A stretch of DNA of 64,000 nt from Opisthocomus hoazin (Eukaryota > Chordata > Aves > Opisthocomiformes > Opisthocomidae): NCBI RefSeq assembly GCF_030867145.1, contig NC_134441.1, positions 434,001-498,000 of the forward strand, written 5' to 3'. Both the position numbers and the translations under genes were made by a program. Of the stretch, positions 1 to 10,044 are shown one piece after another. The notes below the pieces were generated by a model. The model was not told the DNA's origin and ran no database searches. It saw only the letters and a list, made by a program, of their open reading frames with translations. Within the stretch, counting starts at the first letter, position 1, and every line of letters begins with the position of its first letter.

Positions 1-1021
1 CCCCACCTCAAAACTGCCCTTCTCGAGGCTTGGAGAAGAAAAAGGGGATCCATTTGCTCTCCCTCATCACGCAATGCGCATCACTCAGCACTGTATTCTT
101 CCCACTGACTGCAGCCTTTGGTGCCTTTGCATTGACTGAAAAGGCCCTAAAAGCTGCTCTGACCAATTCCCCATCTCACCGGAGGTTCCGAGGGTGCCTC
201 TGTATCACCCGCAAATTTGGCCTAACTCCTGCTCCCTTCGGACACGATCAGCAGCACCTGACACAACTTCCATCCCAGTCGGGCAGTCTGGAGCAGGTCT
301 GCAGACACCCAGGGCCTGACTCCTTCCAGATGTGCCTTCAGCAAGCACTGCAATTCACAGCTGCAGTCTCCATCCAGCACAGCAGACTGGGGACATGTTC
401 ACAGGAGCCACTGGAGCACGTGACTCACCAGGGAGGAGCCTCCAGCTCTGGCCTCCAGCTCGGACAGCCACACCGCTGGGGCAATGCAGGGACTGCAGAA
501 AGGCAGACCCCATGCACAAAGGGACGGTCCTGAGCACGAGCAGCTCTGCGGTTGGTGACATGGGCCTGAGAGACACAGCAAACACAAAGACACTGCAAAC
601 TGCCTGAAGGCTGCCTCACTTTCTGCTTCTTCTCAGTAACGTAAATGAGGGCTGTCAGAAAACCAGAACAGAGAGTTCTCACGTTAACATGGAAGTCGCG
701 CGGCAGAATAAAATACAAGGGTACGGAATAACAACTGCTCCATCCAGCTAGGAACTGTCACCCCGACGCATCTCTTCACCATCACTGCACCATCAGCTGG
801 CCACCTCTGACACTCGGCGCTCAGCCTGCCTCCAAAACCTGCTTGCTGGTTTGTGTCTCACTGCTCACACACCTCTCCCTTCTCAGAAATATGCCAGGTT
901 CCTGCTGCCTATTTTCCACCTTTCCTACAGCACAGTTTGGCAGGGAAGATGGCTTTTTCTTTAGCGTACAGCTTAACAACAACAAAAATCCATTGCTCTG
1001 CAAAGACAGAGAGATGCCACC
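1..1021. other. No recognised gene
   Basis: I see no protein family, RNA gene or repeat that I can name here. Short open frames exist on both strands but have no recognisable motif, codon bias or splice context. Confidence 0.5.
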
Positions 1022-1715
1022 TGTCCTCGTTTAACCCATCGGCCAGCAACCAAGCACCAGGCAGCCGCTCGCTCACCCCTCTCCTTCCCTCACAGGGCGA
1101 TGGGCAGGAGAAACGGACACCAGGGAAAGCTCCCGGGTTGAGACAAAGACACGTTAATACGACAACACTGGAAACACTCGTACCAATACTACTGCTGCTA
1201 ACAACCAACACGCCAAACAAACGCTACACAAGACCGTTTTCTCACTGCCCGATGACTGATTCGCAGCCAGTTCCTGAGCAGCGACAGCGGAACCCGCGGG
1301 CTTCCCCGAGCTCACGAATTTCACCCATTTCCCCAAACTCACAAAATCCATAGAGTTTGCCAAACTCTGGGAAAAAGACCAACCTCTCGGAAAAGTTCGA
1401 ACCCCCACAAGAGAGAGACAAGAGAATTTGAAAAATAAAGGGTTCCTGACCCCCACAAAACCTGCCTTTACCACCCGAGCATGACATCCATGGTACAGAC
1501 TCTTTCCATGGGCCACCTTGGCCTCGCTGCCTGGCTCTGCTCCCTCCCAGCTCCAGCACACCCGCTCAGCAGCCAGCACGGGAGGCTGCAGAAAGCCCTG
1601 CATTTCTCAGCAACAACTACAACCACCACTCTGATCAACACTCTTCTCATACGCAACCCAAAACACAGCAGCTGCGGGGAGGAAAACTAGCTCTAGCCCA
1701 GCCGAAACCAGGACA
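1022..1715 (-). mobile_element. ERVL-like solo LTR, minus orientation
   Basis: On the minus strand the element starts TGTCCTGGTTTC at 1715 and ends in ...ACA-type termini at 1022, so the plus strand also shows TG...CA ends. The text matches a very common avian LTR type that I know from many bird genomes: the plus strand shows CAGCCGCTCGCTCAC near the left end and CCAAAACACAGCAGCTG near the right end. The flanks CCACC (1017-1021) and CCATC (1716-1720) look like a 5-bp target duplication with one mismatch, as expected for ERVL. A second copy in the same orientation begins at 63560. There is no internal region, so it is a solo LTR. Confidence 0.75.
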
Positions 1716-1762
1716 CCATCTTTGGGGTCCTGGCCACACGGCGCAGACGCATTTCCCACGCT

Positions 1763-1985
1763 CTTTGATAGCAAAAACACGAGGAAGCACTTCTTTACTT
1801 TGAGGGTGGCACAGCACCCCAACAGCCTGCCCGGACGCGTTGTGGAGTCTCCTTCTCCGGAGATCTTCACAACCCGCCTGGACGCCGTCCTCTGCAGCCT
1901 GCTCTGGGGGAACCTGCTTTGCCAGGGGGGTTGGAGCAGATGATCCCCAGGGGCCCTTCCAACCCCTGCCACTCGCTCATTCTGA
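1763..1985 (+). mobile_element. CR1 LINE 3' fragment
   Basis: This is the typical 3' end of an avian CR1: a stretch starting near ACACGAGGAAGCACTTCTTT, then GTTGTGGAGTCTCCTTCTC, the GCAGCCTGCTCTGG block and CCCTTCCAACCCCTGCC. It is 5' truncated and diverged. It carries no reverse transcriptase sequence. Confidence 0.8.
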
Positions 1986-3316
1986 AAACAGAAACCTCTG
2001 CTCTTTGGCAGTAAAGGACCAAGTCGTTTCTCCAGTGCCCTGGGCTCACTGTTGTTGGCCACATTGGTGTGGAGAATGCCTGCGTGTTTGCTCAACAAAC
2101 TTGTGGTCCTAAAGCCGGAACACGCGTTGGGGAGGGGGAACTGGTGAAATACACTGATACAGAAATGCAAAGCACAAGAGCAGCTCCACCGCTGCTCACA
2201 GCGTGGAACTGGTATCCCCCAGCACAGCTGACCTGGACCAGCTACTGCAGGCTGTTCCTCCAGCCAGGCCTTGCTCTTGCCCAAAGCAGGCAGGTGCCCA
2301 GCACAGCACATCAGGAGCGAAGCTCAAATCCCTGCTGCTAGAGCAAGAAGCGCAGGCTTTCTTCCCCACGGGCCAGAGCCCTGACAGCAGGGGAACTCCC
2401 AGGCCACTCCAAATGGCACAGTGCCCATGCTCAGCTCCCACTGGCACTTGCTGGCATCCTTCCTCTTCCTCCTCGGAAGGAAAGGACAATTCCCAGCAGC
2501 ACTGCTGAGAAGCAAAGGTGCCAGGTACTGCGTGACGCCATCACGGCCACGGGCAGGCATTTCAACTGCTTTGTTCTGGACACCAGAAAACTCAAGTTTA
2601 CTCGCACTGCCTGGGCTGAACCGTGCTCCTGCTCCAGGGAGAGACAGTCTGCCTGCGAGGCTTTTCCTGCAGACGGCAGAGGCAGAAAACAACGTGAACC
2701 AGAAGCCGTCGGTGACCGCACGACGTCCATACTCATCCCTCGGCAATGAGGTCGGTTCGGAAGCCAGTTGTCCTCGGAAGCGTTTCTCGCAATGCATTTT
2801 CCTGAACACACGATCACCTCTACTCCCAGCCCCTTGTACCAAGCTTCTGCAGACCTCCACCATGTTCTAACTCTCGGCTGTGACCCCAGCCCTCGCAGAC
2901 CACACTTACTGGCCCCCCGGCTTCTCTTCCAGAAAGGTCTCCCGGGAGGCTCCGCTGCTCCTCACACAGCTTCAGCCACAGCCCAGCACTCGGTGGCCAC
3001 AGCTGCCCCAGCCGCCCTCCCTGCCTGGACACCGGCTGCAGCACGCTCGGGGCACGGGGCAGAGCCCAGCTCTGCACCTCCAGCGCTGTGCCGGGACGCG
3101 GCCGAGCACACACAGCCCCAGCACCTCCTCAGCCGACGCTGCGCACAACCCACTCCGGTGCTGGGAGCACGCAGCGGCGGGTGCCGTCTCCTCCCGGCTG
3201 CCGCGCACACGGGGAAAGCGCGGCCCCTCCAAGGGCGACCCGAAGCTGTGTGCCCACCAGGAGACCAAAAGACCTGGCAGCAGCACTCGACCGAGCGCTG
3301 GGGAAGAGCAGGCCAC
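1986..3316. other. No recognised gene
   Basis: Moderately GC-rich flank of the provirus. Several open frames overlap on both strands, but none shows a known domain. I see no repeat other than what is listed. Confidence 0.5.
3313..3316 (+). repeat. Provirus target-site duplication, 5' copy (CCAC)
   Basis: CCAC directly precedes the 5' LTR and CCAC at 10761-10764 directly follows the 3' LTR. A 4-bp duplication is characteristic of gammaretrovirus-like (class I) integrases. Confidence 0.85.
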
Positions 3317-4032
3317 TGATAGAGGGGATTGTAAGAAATGTGAAACTGTAACAAAAAGCCTTAATATTTTCTAGTTTTTAGTAGTCTTTAGTACTGTAAC
3401 TTGTATTCCTGCATGCACAGTGATCTAACGATGTAACTGTTACACTAATCCCTGCTTTCTCATTAAGGAATGTAGTGGAAGGACATGGGCACAAGCTATC
3501 ACTTAGGCGTTAGACAAAATAATTAAGTGAAACAAAAGTGGTCTTTGTTCTCAGCAAATAATTGGGATAATTGTGGGATAAAAGAGACTCCTAAATAACT
3601 CTACTCCAGACAGCTCAGCCTTGGGAGGGCAAATGCGCCAAGCTACAGAGATCAGGAGGCACCAAGAGGGCAACAAGACCGGAGCCAAACCACCTGCAGG
3701 ACACGATATACGTGATCCTGGAACGGAGTTTGCGCAGAGACAAATGTCAATCAGTGAACAGCGTGATGAAGAGGATGGGCCTTCATCTTGGGACCCCCAA
3801 AGACCACCCAAAGATGCTAACAGACATGCGTGAAAGATATTTACATATGCTAATTAGTTCCTAGAAATATAATGAGTATTTACATGTGTGATTGTATTTA
3901 ACCTGAAGCAACAGGGTGTCTGGTGTGCACGTTTGGAGGAGAAATCCCCGGTGTGCCCGGCGCCGCAATAAAGAATCCCTGCTGAGCAGTGTACATTGTG
4001 CTGTGAGGTTTTCCTACCGGATCTTCGAATCA
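3317..4032 (+). repeat. Provirus 5' LTR
   Basis: Begins TGATAGAGGGGATTG and ends CTTCGAATCA. U3 holds a TATTTAA box at 3895-3901. A polyadenylation signal AATAAA lies at 3967-3972, so R should lie between about 3920 and 3990 and U5 after it. It has the same length as the 3' LTR, with about six substitutions between them. Confidence 0.95.
3895..3901 (+). promoter_or_regulatory. LTR TATA-like box
   Basis: TATTTAA about 70 bases before the AATAAA signal. The same spacing is seen in the 3' LTR (10623-10629), and both motifs are also present in the solo LTR ending at 42499. Confidence 0.6.
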
Positions 4033-4035
4033 GTT

Positions 4036-4053
4036 TGGCACCCCAGATGGGAC
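4036..4053 (+). other. Primer-binding site for tRNA-Arg(CCU)
   Basis: TGGCACCCCAGATGGGAC lies 3 bases after the LTR end. It is the exact 18-base complement of the 3' end (with CCA) of a vertebrate tRNA-Arg(CCU) as I recall that tRNA. The Pro, Gln, Trp and Lys binding sites common in other retroviruses do not fit. Confidence 0.8.
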
Positions 4054-4825
4054 CCATTCTATTCGGCTGCGGGACCCGGTAAGAAGAGGACCCCCTTGGG
4101 CCCTCGGGAGCCTTTTCCCAAAGGGGCTCCTCGCCTTATCTGGATCACCGCGGGAACAGACAAGGACCATCTGTGAGTAAAGGTATTCTTTTACTACTCT
4201 TTACTACCGACGGGGTTCGAGTCCACTGAGTCGTAATTTAATTACACAGGGAGAGTATACCGGGCTGCCAGCGCCTTAGAGGTATACAGGGGTTCAAGTC
4301 CCCACTGTAGGGGTTCAAGTCCCCACTGTAGGGGTTTGAGTCCCCACTGGATGCGGTCTTGACTGATACATGGATCATTATTCTGGAAATTGCCTACGAT
4401 TCTGGCAATCGGTTTGGATTGCAGTAACTCCGGATTAAAATTGTGTGACTGTGTGTGAGGCCTCTGTGTGAATGAGACATAGAAACAAGGGTGAGTGTGG
4501 AGTTTTGACCTGCGGTTCTGTTCTCCCACGAGGGAAGCAGCCAGTGAAAAACAAAGCGTAAGAAAACAGTGAATGTTTATTTTAAAGTAATTATCCTATG
4601 TTGTTATTATACTACTAGTGATAATCATAATAGTATGTTGTATTTGTTATAAGTGTCATACAACATTCCGGTGTAAAATTGCGGTTCAGTAACTATTTCT
4701 CGTAGCTTAAAGTATAGAATTTTGGTTAAGTAATTAGAGCTATCGGCGTCAGAAGGGTTGGTTTAGGCTTTTTTGTTAGGGTTTGCTGTACATTGATTGG
4801 GGAACAGAGGTGGACGTGCTGCATA
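4054..4825 (+). other. Provirus 5' leader
   Basis: This is the untranslated leader between the primer-binding site and gag, where packaging signals would lie. It contains a triple 21-bp direct repeat (4288-4350) and a related single copy near 4212. There is no open frame of note. Confidence 0.7.
4288..4350 (+). repeat. Three tandem 21-bp tRNA T-arm-like repeats
   Basis: Units at 4288-4308, 4309-4329 and 4330-4350. The first two are identical (AGGGGTTCAAGTCCCCACTG plus T) and the third differs by three bases. Each has a GGGG...CCCC stem around GGTTCAAGTCC, which looks like a tRNA T-arm/B-box. A fourth related element, GGGGTTCGAGTCC, lies at 4212-4224. Confidence 0.85.
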
Positions 4826-5176
4826 ATGGGAACTTCACAGAGCAAAGAGATCCTGAAGAAGAGCCCCTTGGGCTGTATTTTGCATCATTGGAAGGAGATA
4901 GGGGGACCCCCGGGAGGTAGTGTGAATAAAAGGACGTTAGTTAAGTATTGTAATCAATGGTGGCCGTTGTACAAGTTAGATGATGAGGCAAAGTGGCCTG
5001 AGAATGGCACCCTGGATTATAATACTTTGCTACAGCTAATGTTGTTCTTGAGAAGAGAAGGAAAATGGGATGAGGTCTCCTATGCCAAAATGTTTTTCAC
5101 TTTGCGAAATCACCCCGAGTGGCAAAAAGAAAGTGGTATAAATCTAGCCCCGCAGACTGGCATTAGAAAGGGATAG
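4826..5176 (+). pseudogene. ERV gag, matrix part
   Basis: I chose the ATG at 4826 because it gives MGTSQS, a glycine-2 N-myristoylation start as in gammaretroviral matrix; an upstream in-frame ATG at 4793 lacks it. The 116-residue frame has the tryptophan-rich helical character of matrix (HHWKEIGG near residue 18) and ends at an in-frame TAG (5174-5176). The following proline-rich region and capsid are in another frame. A run of cytosines near 5297 is a likely place for the shift. Matrix would target Gag to the plasma membrane. Confidence 0.75.
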
Positions 5177-5420
5177 AAAGAACGAGCTGGGAAAACTTAA
5201 GCGGTGTTGTTCTGCATGCAGCATAGGGCAAAGGTGTCTGAAAACAAAAGGGAATCAGAAGAAACAGGAGGAGCGCAGGGAGGATTTTGTGTCACCCCCC
5301 CCTCCCCGATGCTGGGTCGGCTGCGGGAACCCCCGCCCGCGCAGACGGGGACGAGGCCTCTGATGAGGGCGGAGCGCCACCTAGCGGTCAAGTCCCATCA
5401 CTGCTCGGACTCGCAGTGAG

Positions 5421-6254
5421 GTGGGACCCATCATCCAAGCCCCTTTAAGAAGGGCGATGGGGCCGGGGGGGCCAACCCTGATAAGAACACCCTTCCAAAT
5501 GGAAGATACAGACAAATGGAGAGAAACTGTAAGGGAATCCAGGGAAGATCCTAGCGGGGTAGCCAAGAAATTTGAACGGATAGTTAAGAATTTGGATCCG
5601 GATTGGAAAGATGTGGATTTGATGGTCGAGGCAATGACAGAGACTGAGAAAGGAATTGTGTTAAAAACAGCAGGGGATCATGTGAGGGCACAAATTACTG
5701 CAGGTACCTTACAAGGGACCGAGGAGCAACATGTTCCACTCAGAGACCCGGGGTGGGGCCCTAATGATCACACGCAGTATCGACTGTTACAGCAATACCG
5801 TATTTGGGTTCAGTGTGGGCTGGAACACGGGATCCCGAAAGCAGTAAACTGGTCAGCCTTGTATGAAGTAAAACAAGGTCCGACAGAGACCCCGAGAGAA
5901 TTCCTGGATAGATTACGAACAGCAGTGCGGAAACACACAACCATAGATCCGACATCAGATGCAGCTAGACAGCAGCTGGTATCTCTGTTTATAGGACAGG
6001 CTGCTAATGATATTAGAAAGAAGCTGCAGAAGCTTAAAGAACCAGATGTAAGGAATTTAGAGACACTAGTGGAAGAGGCGTGGCGAGTGTATCGTAACAG
6101 GGATGAGAACAGTAAGAGGAATTACAATAAAAGGAGACTAAAAAGCAATGAGTGCGCTCGTTGTAAGGGATTCGGACATTGGCAGAGGGAATGTCCACAG
6201 CAGAGAAAGGCACCCTGCCCCACAATAGCTGCTGACCTACAGGACACTGAATGA
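5421..6254 (+). pseudogene. ERV gag, capsid and nucleocapsid part
   Basis: The open frame covers the C-terminal capsid region and nucleocapsid. TPREFLDRLRTAVRKHT near residue 150 corresponds to the major homology-like stretch of gammaretroviral capsid. CARCKGFGHWQREC near residue 240 is a complete CX2CX4HX4C zinc knuckle; a single knuckle is the gammaretroviral pattern. There is no ATG at the start because the frame is the continuation of the shifted matrix frame. It ends at TGA (6252-6254), followed in the same frame by protease, the arrangement used for stop-codon readthrough. Confidence 0.85.
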
Positions 6255-6779
6255 CGGGGACCTGGGGAATCCACCCTAGCGGATCCACTGGTTAATATCA
6301 AGCTAGGGAAACGCAGTGTGGAATTTTTGGTAGACACTGGTGCGTCGTTTTCTGTTTTAAATCAACAACTGATGCCTTTGGGTAAGGATTTTATAACCGT
6401 TGTGGGCGCTACAGGCCAATCGGAAAAGGCATATTTTCTAAAACCATTAAAGTACAAATTAGGTAAGCAAATTGGAATACACAGATTTTTGTACCTGCCT
6501 GGGGCCCCTAAGTCCCTTCTAGGACGAGACATGTTGGAACAACTGAATGCCACAATCATTTTCAGAAAGGCACAAATAGAATTTAAAATTGAGGATACTA
6601 AATTAACCAAAATTCTGAGCCTGGCATTGATTCAAATTTTAGAAAAAGGAGAAATACCTCAGGATATACTGGACCAAGCGTATCCAGGGGTATGGGCTTC
6701 GGGAACCCCAGGCAGAGCCAAAAATGCAGACCCAATAGAGATAAAATTGAAGCCTGGAGCTCGACCAGTTAAGATCTAA
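6255..6779 (+). pseudogene. ERV protease (pro)
   Basis: In frame with gag beyond the TGA. The aspartic protease catalytic triad appears as FLVDTGASFSVLN near 6327, and the C-terminal substrate-pocket motif LLGRDML near 6520. The frame continues into the start of reverse transcriptase and is then stopped by TAA at 6777-6779; a second TAA follows at 6858-6860. Protease would mature Gag and Gag-Pol. The domain itself looks complete, but the Pol precursor is interrupted. Confidence 0.85.
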
Positions 6780-6860
6780 CAATACCCCCTTAAGCTAGAG
6801 GACCAAAGAGGAATTAAGAAAATAATTGATAGTTTTATAAATTTTGGATTGTTAGTGTAA

Positions 6861-8600
6861 TGTGAATCTGAATACAACACCCCCATTTTGCCAGTGAAGA
6901 AGTCGGATGGGAAAAGTTACAGGTTAGTACAAGATTTGAGGGCAATTAATAAAATCGTGGAAGATCTCTACCCAGTAGTAGCTAATCCCTATACCTTGTT
7001 GAATAAACTGGAAGATAGCCAGGGATGGTTTACCGTACTGGATTTAAAAGATGCCTTTTTCTCTTTACCTCTGGCCTCAAACAGTCAGAACCTATTCGCT
7101 TTTGAATGGGAAAATCCAGATTCTGGACGAAAAACCCAGTTAACCTGGACAGTGTTACCCCAAGGTTTCAAAAATAGCCCTACCATCTTTGGAAATCAGC
7201 TAGCTCGGGATCTCGAAAAGTGGAATCCTCTGACACAAAAGGGGACTTGGTTACAATCTGTCGATGATCTCCTCATCGCTGCAGAAACAGAGCGGGATTG
7301 CAAAAAATGGACAGTGAGTCTTCTTAATTTCCTGGGACTGAATGGTTATCGAGTTTCTCAACAGAAAGCTCAGATGATTCAACAACAAGTGACTCACCTC
7401 GGACTCAAAATCTCAAGAGGACAACGAGAACTGGGAAGAGAGAGGAAAGAAGCAATCTGCCGGACTCCAGAACCACAAACGGTAAAAGAATTAAGAGCCT
7501 TTTTAGGAATGACAGGATGGTGTAGACTATGGATATATAATTATGGGCTAATGGTAAAACCCTTGTATGAACTGTTGAAAAATAATGCCAGATACCTGAT
7601 TTGGACCGGAGATGCAAAAAGGGCTTTTGAACAATTAAAAAGGGAACTTATGAGAGCCCCGGCTCTTGGACTTCCAAATGTTCTAAAACCCTTTTGGCTA
7701 CTTTCTCACGAGAGACAAGGCGTTGCCCTGGGAGTGCTCGCTCAACAGCTGGGGCTGCACAAGGGAGCAGTGGCATATTTCTCCAAGCAATTGGATGGGG
7801 CAGGCAAAGGATGGCCTGGGTGTCTGCGAGCTGTTGCAGCAGTTGTCCTTAACATTCCAGAAGCTCCTAAGTTCACTATGGGCCAGAAAACGACAGTCGT
7901 AGTCTCACACACAGTTTCTGCAGTATTGGAACAAAAGGGGGGCCATTGGCTCTCACCATCCCGATTCCTGAAGGACCAGGCTGTTTTGGTGGAACAAGAT
8001 GATGTTAATATTGTGACAGCTAACATCGTAAATCCAGCATCTTTTCTTAGTAAAGATTCCGCCACTATGGAACCTCTAACGCACGACTGCTTGGAGACTA
8101 TTGAAACAGTCTGTTCCAGCAGACCTGATTTAAAGGAGGAACCGTTGGAAAGCGCAGAGGACTCCTGGTTCACCGATGGCAGCAGCTTCATAAAAGACGG
8201 AGCTCGTAAAGCAGGGTATGCAGTAACCACCGCACACAAGGTAATCGGGGCAGAACCTTTACCTGCAGGTACGTCTGCTCAAAAGGCAGAGATAATCGCT
8301 TTAACCAGAGCCTTAGAATTGGCGAAAGGAAAGAAAATAAATATTTGGACAGACTCCAAATACGCCTTCGGGGTCGTCCATGCTCATGGAGCATTGTGGA
8401 AAGAACGAGGACTGCTCACAGCTCAAGGTAAACAGATCAAGCATGCCAAAGAAATCTTGCAGCTTTTGGAAGCTATAAATCTACCAGAACAAGTGGCAAT
8501 AATGCATTGCAGAGGGCATCAAAAAGGTAACACTGAACAGGAACTGGGAAATAAACTGCAGATCAAGAGGCTAAAAGGGCAGCAGACAGAAATTCTGTAA
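6861..8600 (+). pseudogene. ERV reverse transcriptase and RNase H
   Basis: Same frame as gag and pro. RT fingers/palm motifs are visible: LVQDLRAIN, the catalytic VLDLKDAFFSLPL, VLPQGFKNSP, and the active-site box, which reads SVDD (7257-7268) where the family has YVDD. RNase H shows the acidic residues in FTDGSS, KAEIIALTRAL and WTDSKYAFG, and HCRGHQKG. Just before the last catalytic aspartate the frame is lost by about one base near 8550, after which the conserved reading continues in another frame. N-terminal RT residues lie upstream of two in-frame stops. The enzyme would copy viral RNA to DNA; this copy cannot give a full product. Confidence 0.9.
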
Positions 8601-9522
8601 AAACCTTGGCACTGGTACCAGACGGTAAGCTCGTAGATACAGAAATGGAATTTAAATATTCAAAAGAAGATATGAAATTAGTAAAAGATTTGGGAGCCAG
8701 TGAGCAAGGTAAGATGTATTTAACACCAGATAATCGTATAGTTATACCTTCAAACCTATTATGGGAAGTAGTCAGAACAGAACACAACAAAACTCACTGG
8801 GGAGCAGATGCATTGTATAAAGATTGAACAAGAGAACAGTAGGCAGAAACCTGTACACTACTGTAAAACAAGCAACCCAAATGTGTGAAATTTGTCTGAG
8901 AAATGATCCAAATACAACATGCAAAGTACACTTTGGGAAAACTGGAAAGGGGAACATAGCAGGACAACACTGGCAAATAGATTTTTCAGAACTTCCAAGA
9001 AAAGGGGGGTATCGATACTTGCTGGTTATAACAGACACGTTTGCCGGATGGCCTGAAGCGTTTCCCTGTAGAACAAATAAGGCTCGGGAAGTGGTACGAA
9101 TTCTGTTAAATGAAATCATACCCCGGTTTGAGGTGCCAGCAATCATATCCTCGGACAGAGGGTCACATTTTTGCGCACTAGTAGTACAGCACATCAGTAA
9201 AATTCTGGGTATTGATTGGCAGCTACACACCCCCTACAGACCGCAGGCAAGTGGCCAAGTAGAAAAAATGAATCATTGGATCAAACAACTGGCAAAAATC
9301 GGTCAGGAGGCAAATTTGTCTTGGGACAAAGCTCTACCCTTAGCTTTACTGAGAATCAGAGTAAAACCCAGGAGCAAAGAGGGCATTAGTCCATTTGAAA
9401 TTTTGTTTGGAAGGCCTTATCAACTGTCATATCAAGCGGGGGACATGGTGCAAATTGGGGAGGGGTACTTACAAGAGTATCTGTTAGCTTTGGGAAAGCA
9501 GATAAATAATGTTCAAAAATGA
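8601..9522 (+). pseudogene. ERV integrase, frameshifted
   Basis: The HHCC zinc-binding part straddles a one-base frame break near 8824 (HNKTHWG before it, MCEIC after). The DDE core is intact: [16 protein letters not shown] and [11 protein letters not shown] supply D, D and E. The frame meets an in-frame TGA at 9520-9522. Beyond it, to about 9789, the same frame still encodes the C-terminal GPY-type segment (WNGPYQELLTACTA near 9630). Integrase joins viral DNA to host DNA; a class I integrase makes 4-bp duplications, as seen at this element's ends. Confidence 0.9.
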
Positions 9523-9779
9523 GAAGCACGGGGTAGGAGCCTAGACCAACCAATACACTTAATCAAACCTGGAGACTGGGTTTTTGTTAAGACTCTTTCA
9601 GGTGATCCCCTTGGAGAGAAGTGGAACGGACCTTATCAAGAGCTGCTAACCGCTTGTACTGCAATCAAAATCCGAGAACAACCAGCTCGGATTCATTATT
9701 CAAGGGTCAAGAAAGCCTCTGTTCCCTGGACTGTACAACAACAGTCGCATCTCAAGATAAAAATAACAAGACGACCACG

Positions 9780-9987
9780 ATGGGTCTAACTCCGTGGGTA
9801 ATGATGGTAGCCATGAGTCCAGCTATTTGATAAACTCACCTCATGGCTACCAAATTTATCCTGGTTAAAGAACCTGTTTCTCCTAGCTCTTGTGACAGGA
9901 GGTGTATGTGTTTTGGCCTGCATAATGATTCAATGCTGCAAGTGCTGTGATCGATTATGTTGGGAATGTAAGAATGGACTGATCTGA
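9780..9987 (+). pseudogene. ERV env remnant, internally deleted
   Basis: An ATG at 9780 overlaps the end of integrase and begins a short signal-peptide-like start that stops at 9828-9830. A hydrophobic stretch follows directly (about 9862-9920), then a cysteine-rich tail, ending at TGA 9985-9987. This looks like the membrane anchor and cytoplasmic tail of the transmembrane subunit. The whole surface subunit and the fusion-active ectodomain are missing, so no envelope function remains. Confidence 0.75.
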
Positions 9988-10028
9988 TGATTACTAAGAC
10001 TTTTTGATCTAAAAGAAACAAAAGTCTT

Positions 10029-10044
10029 AAAGAGAAGGGGGGAA
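10029..10044 (+). other. Polypurine tract
   Basis: AAAGAGAAGGGGGGAA directly abuts the 3' LTR. It is the expected plus-strand primer for reverse transcription. Confidence 0.9.

Noticed and set aside
4208..4350. tRNA genes in the provirus leader
   Set aside because: Only the T-arm/B-box-like part is present; there is no A-box, anticodon arm or acceptor stem.
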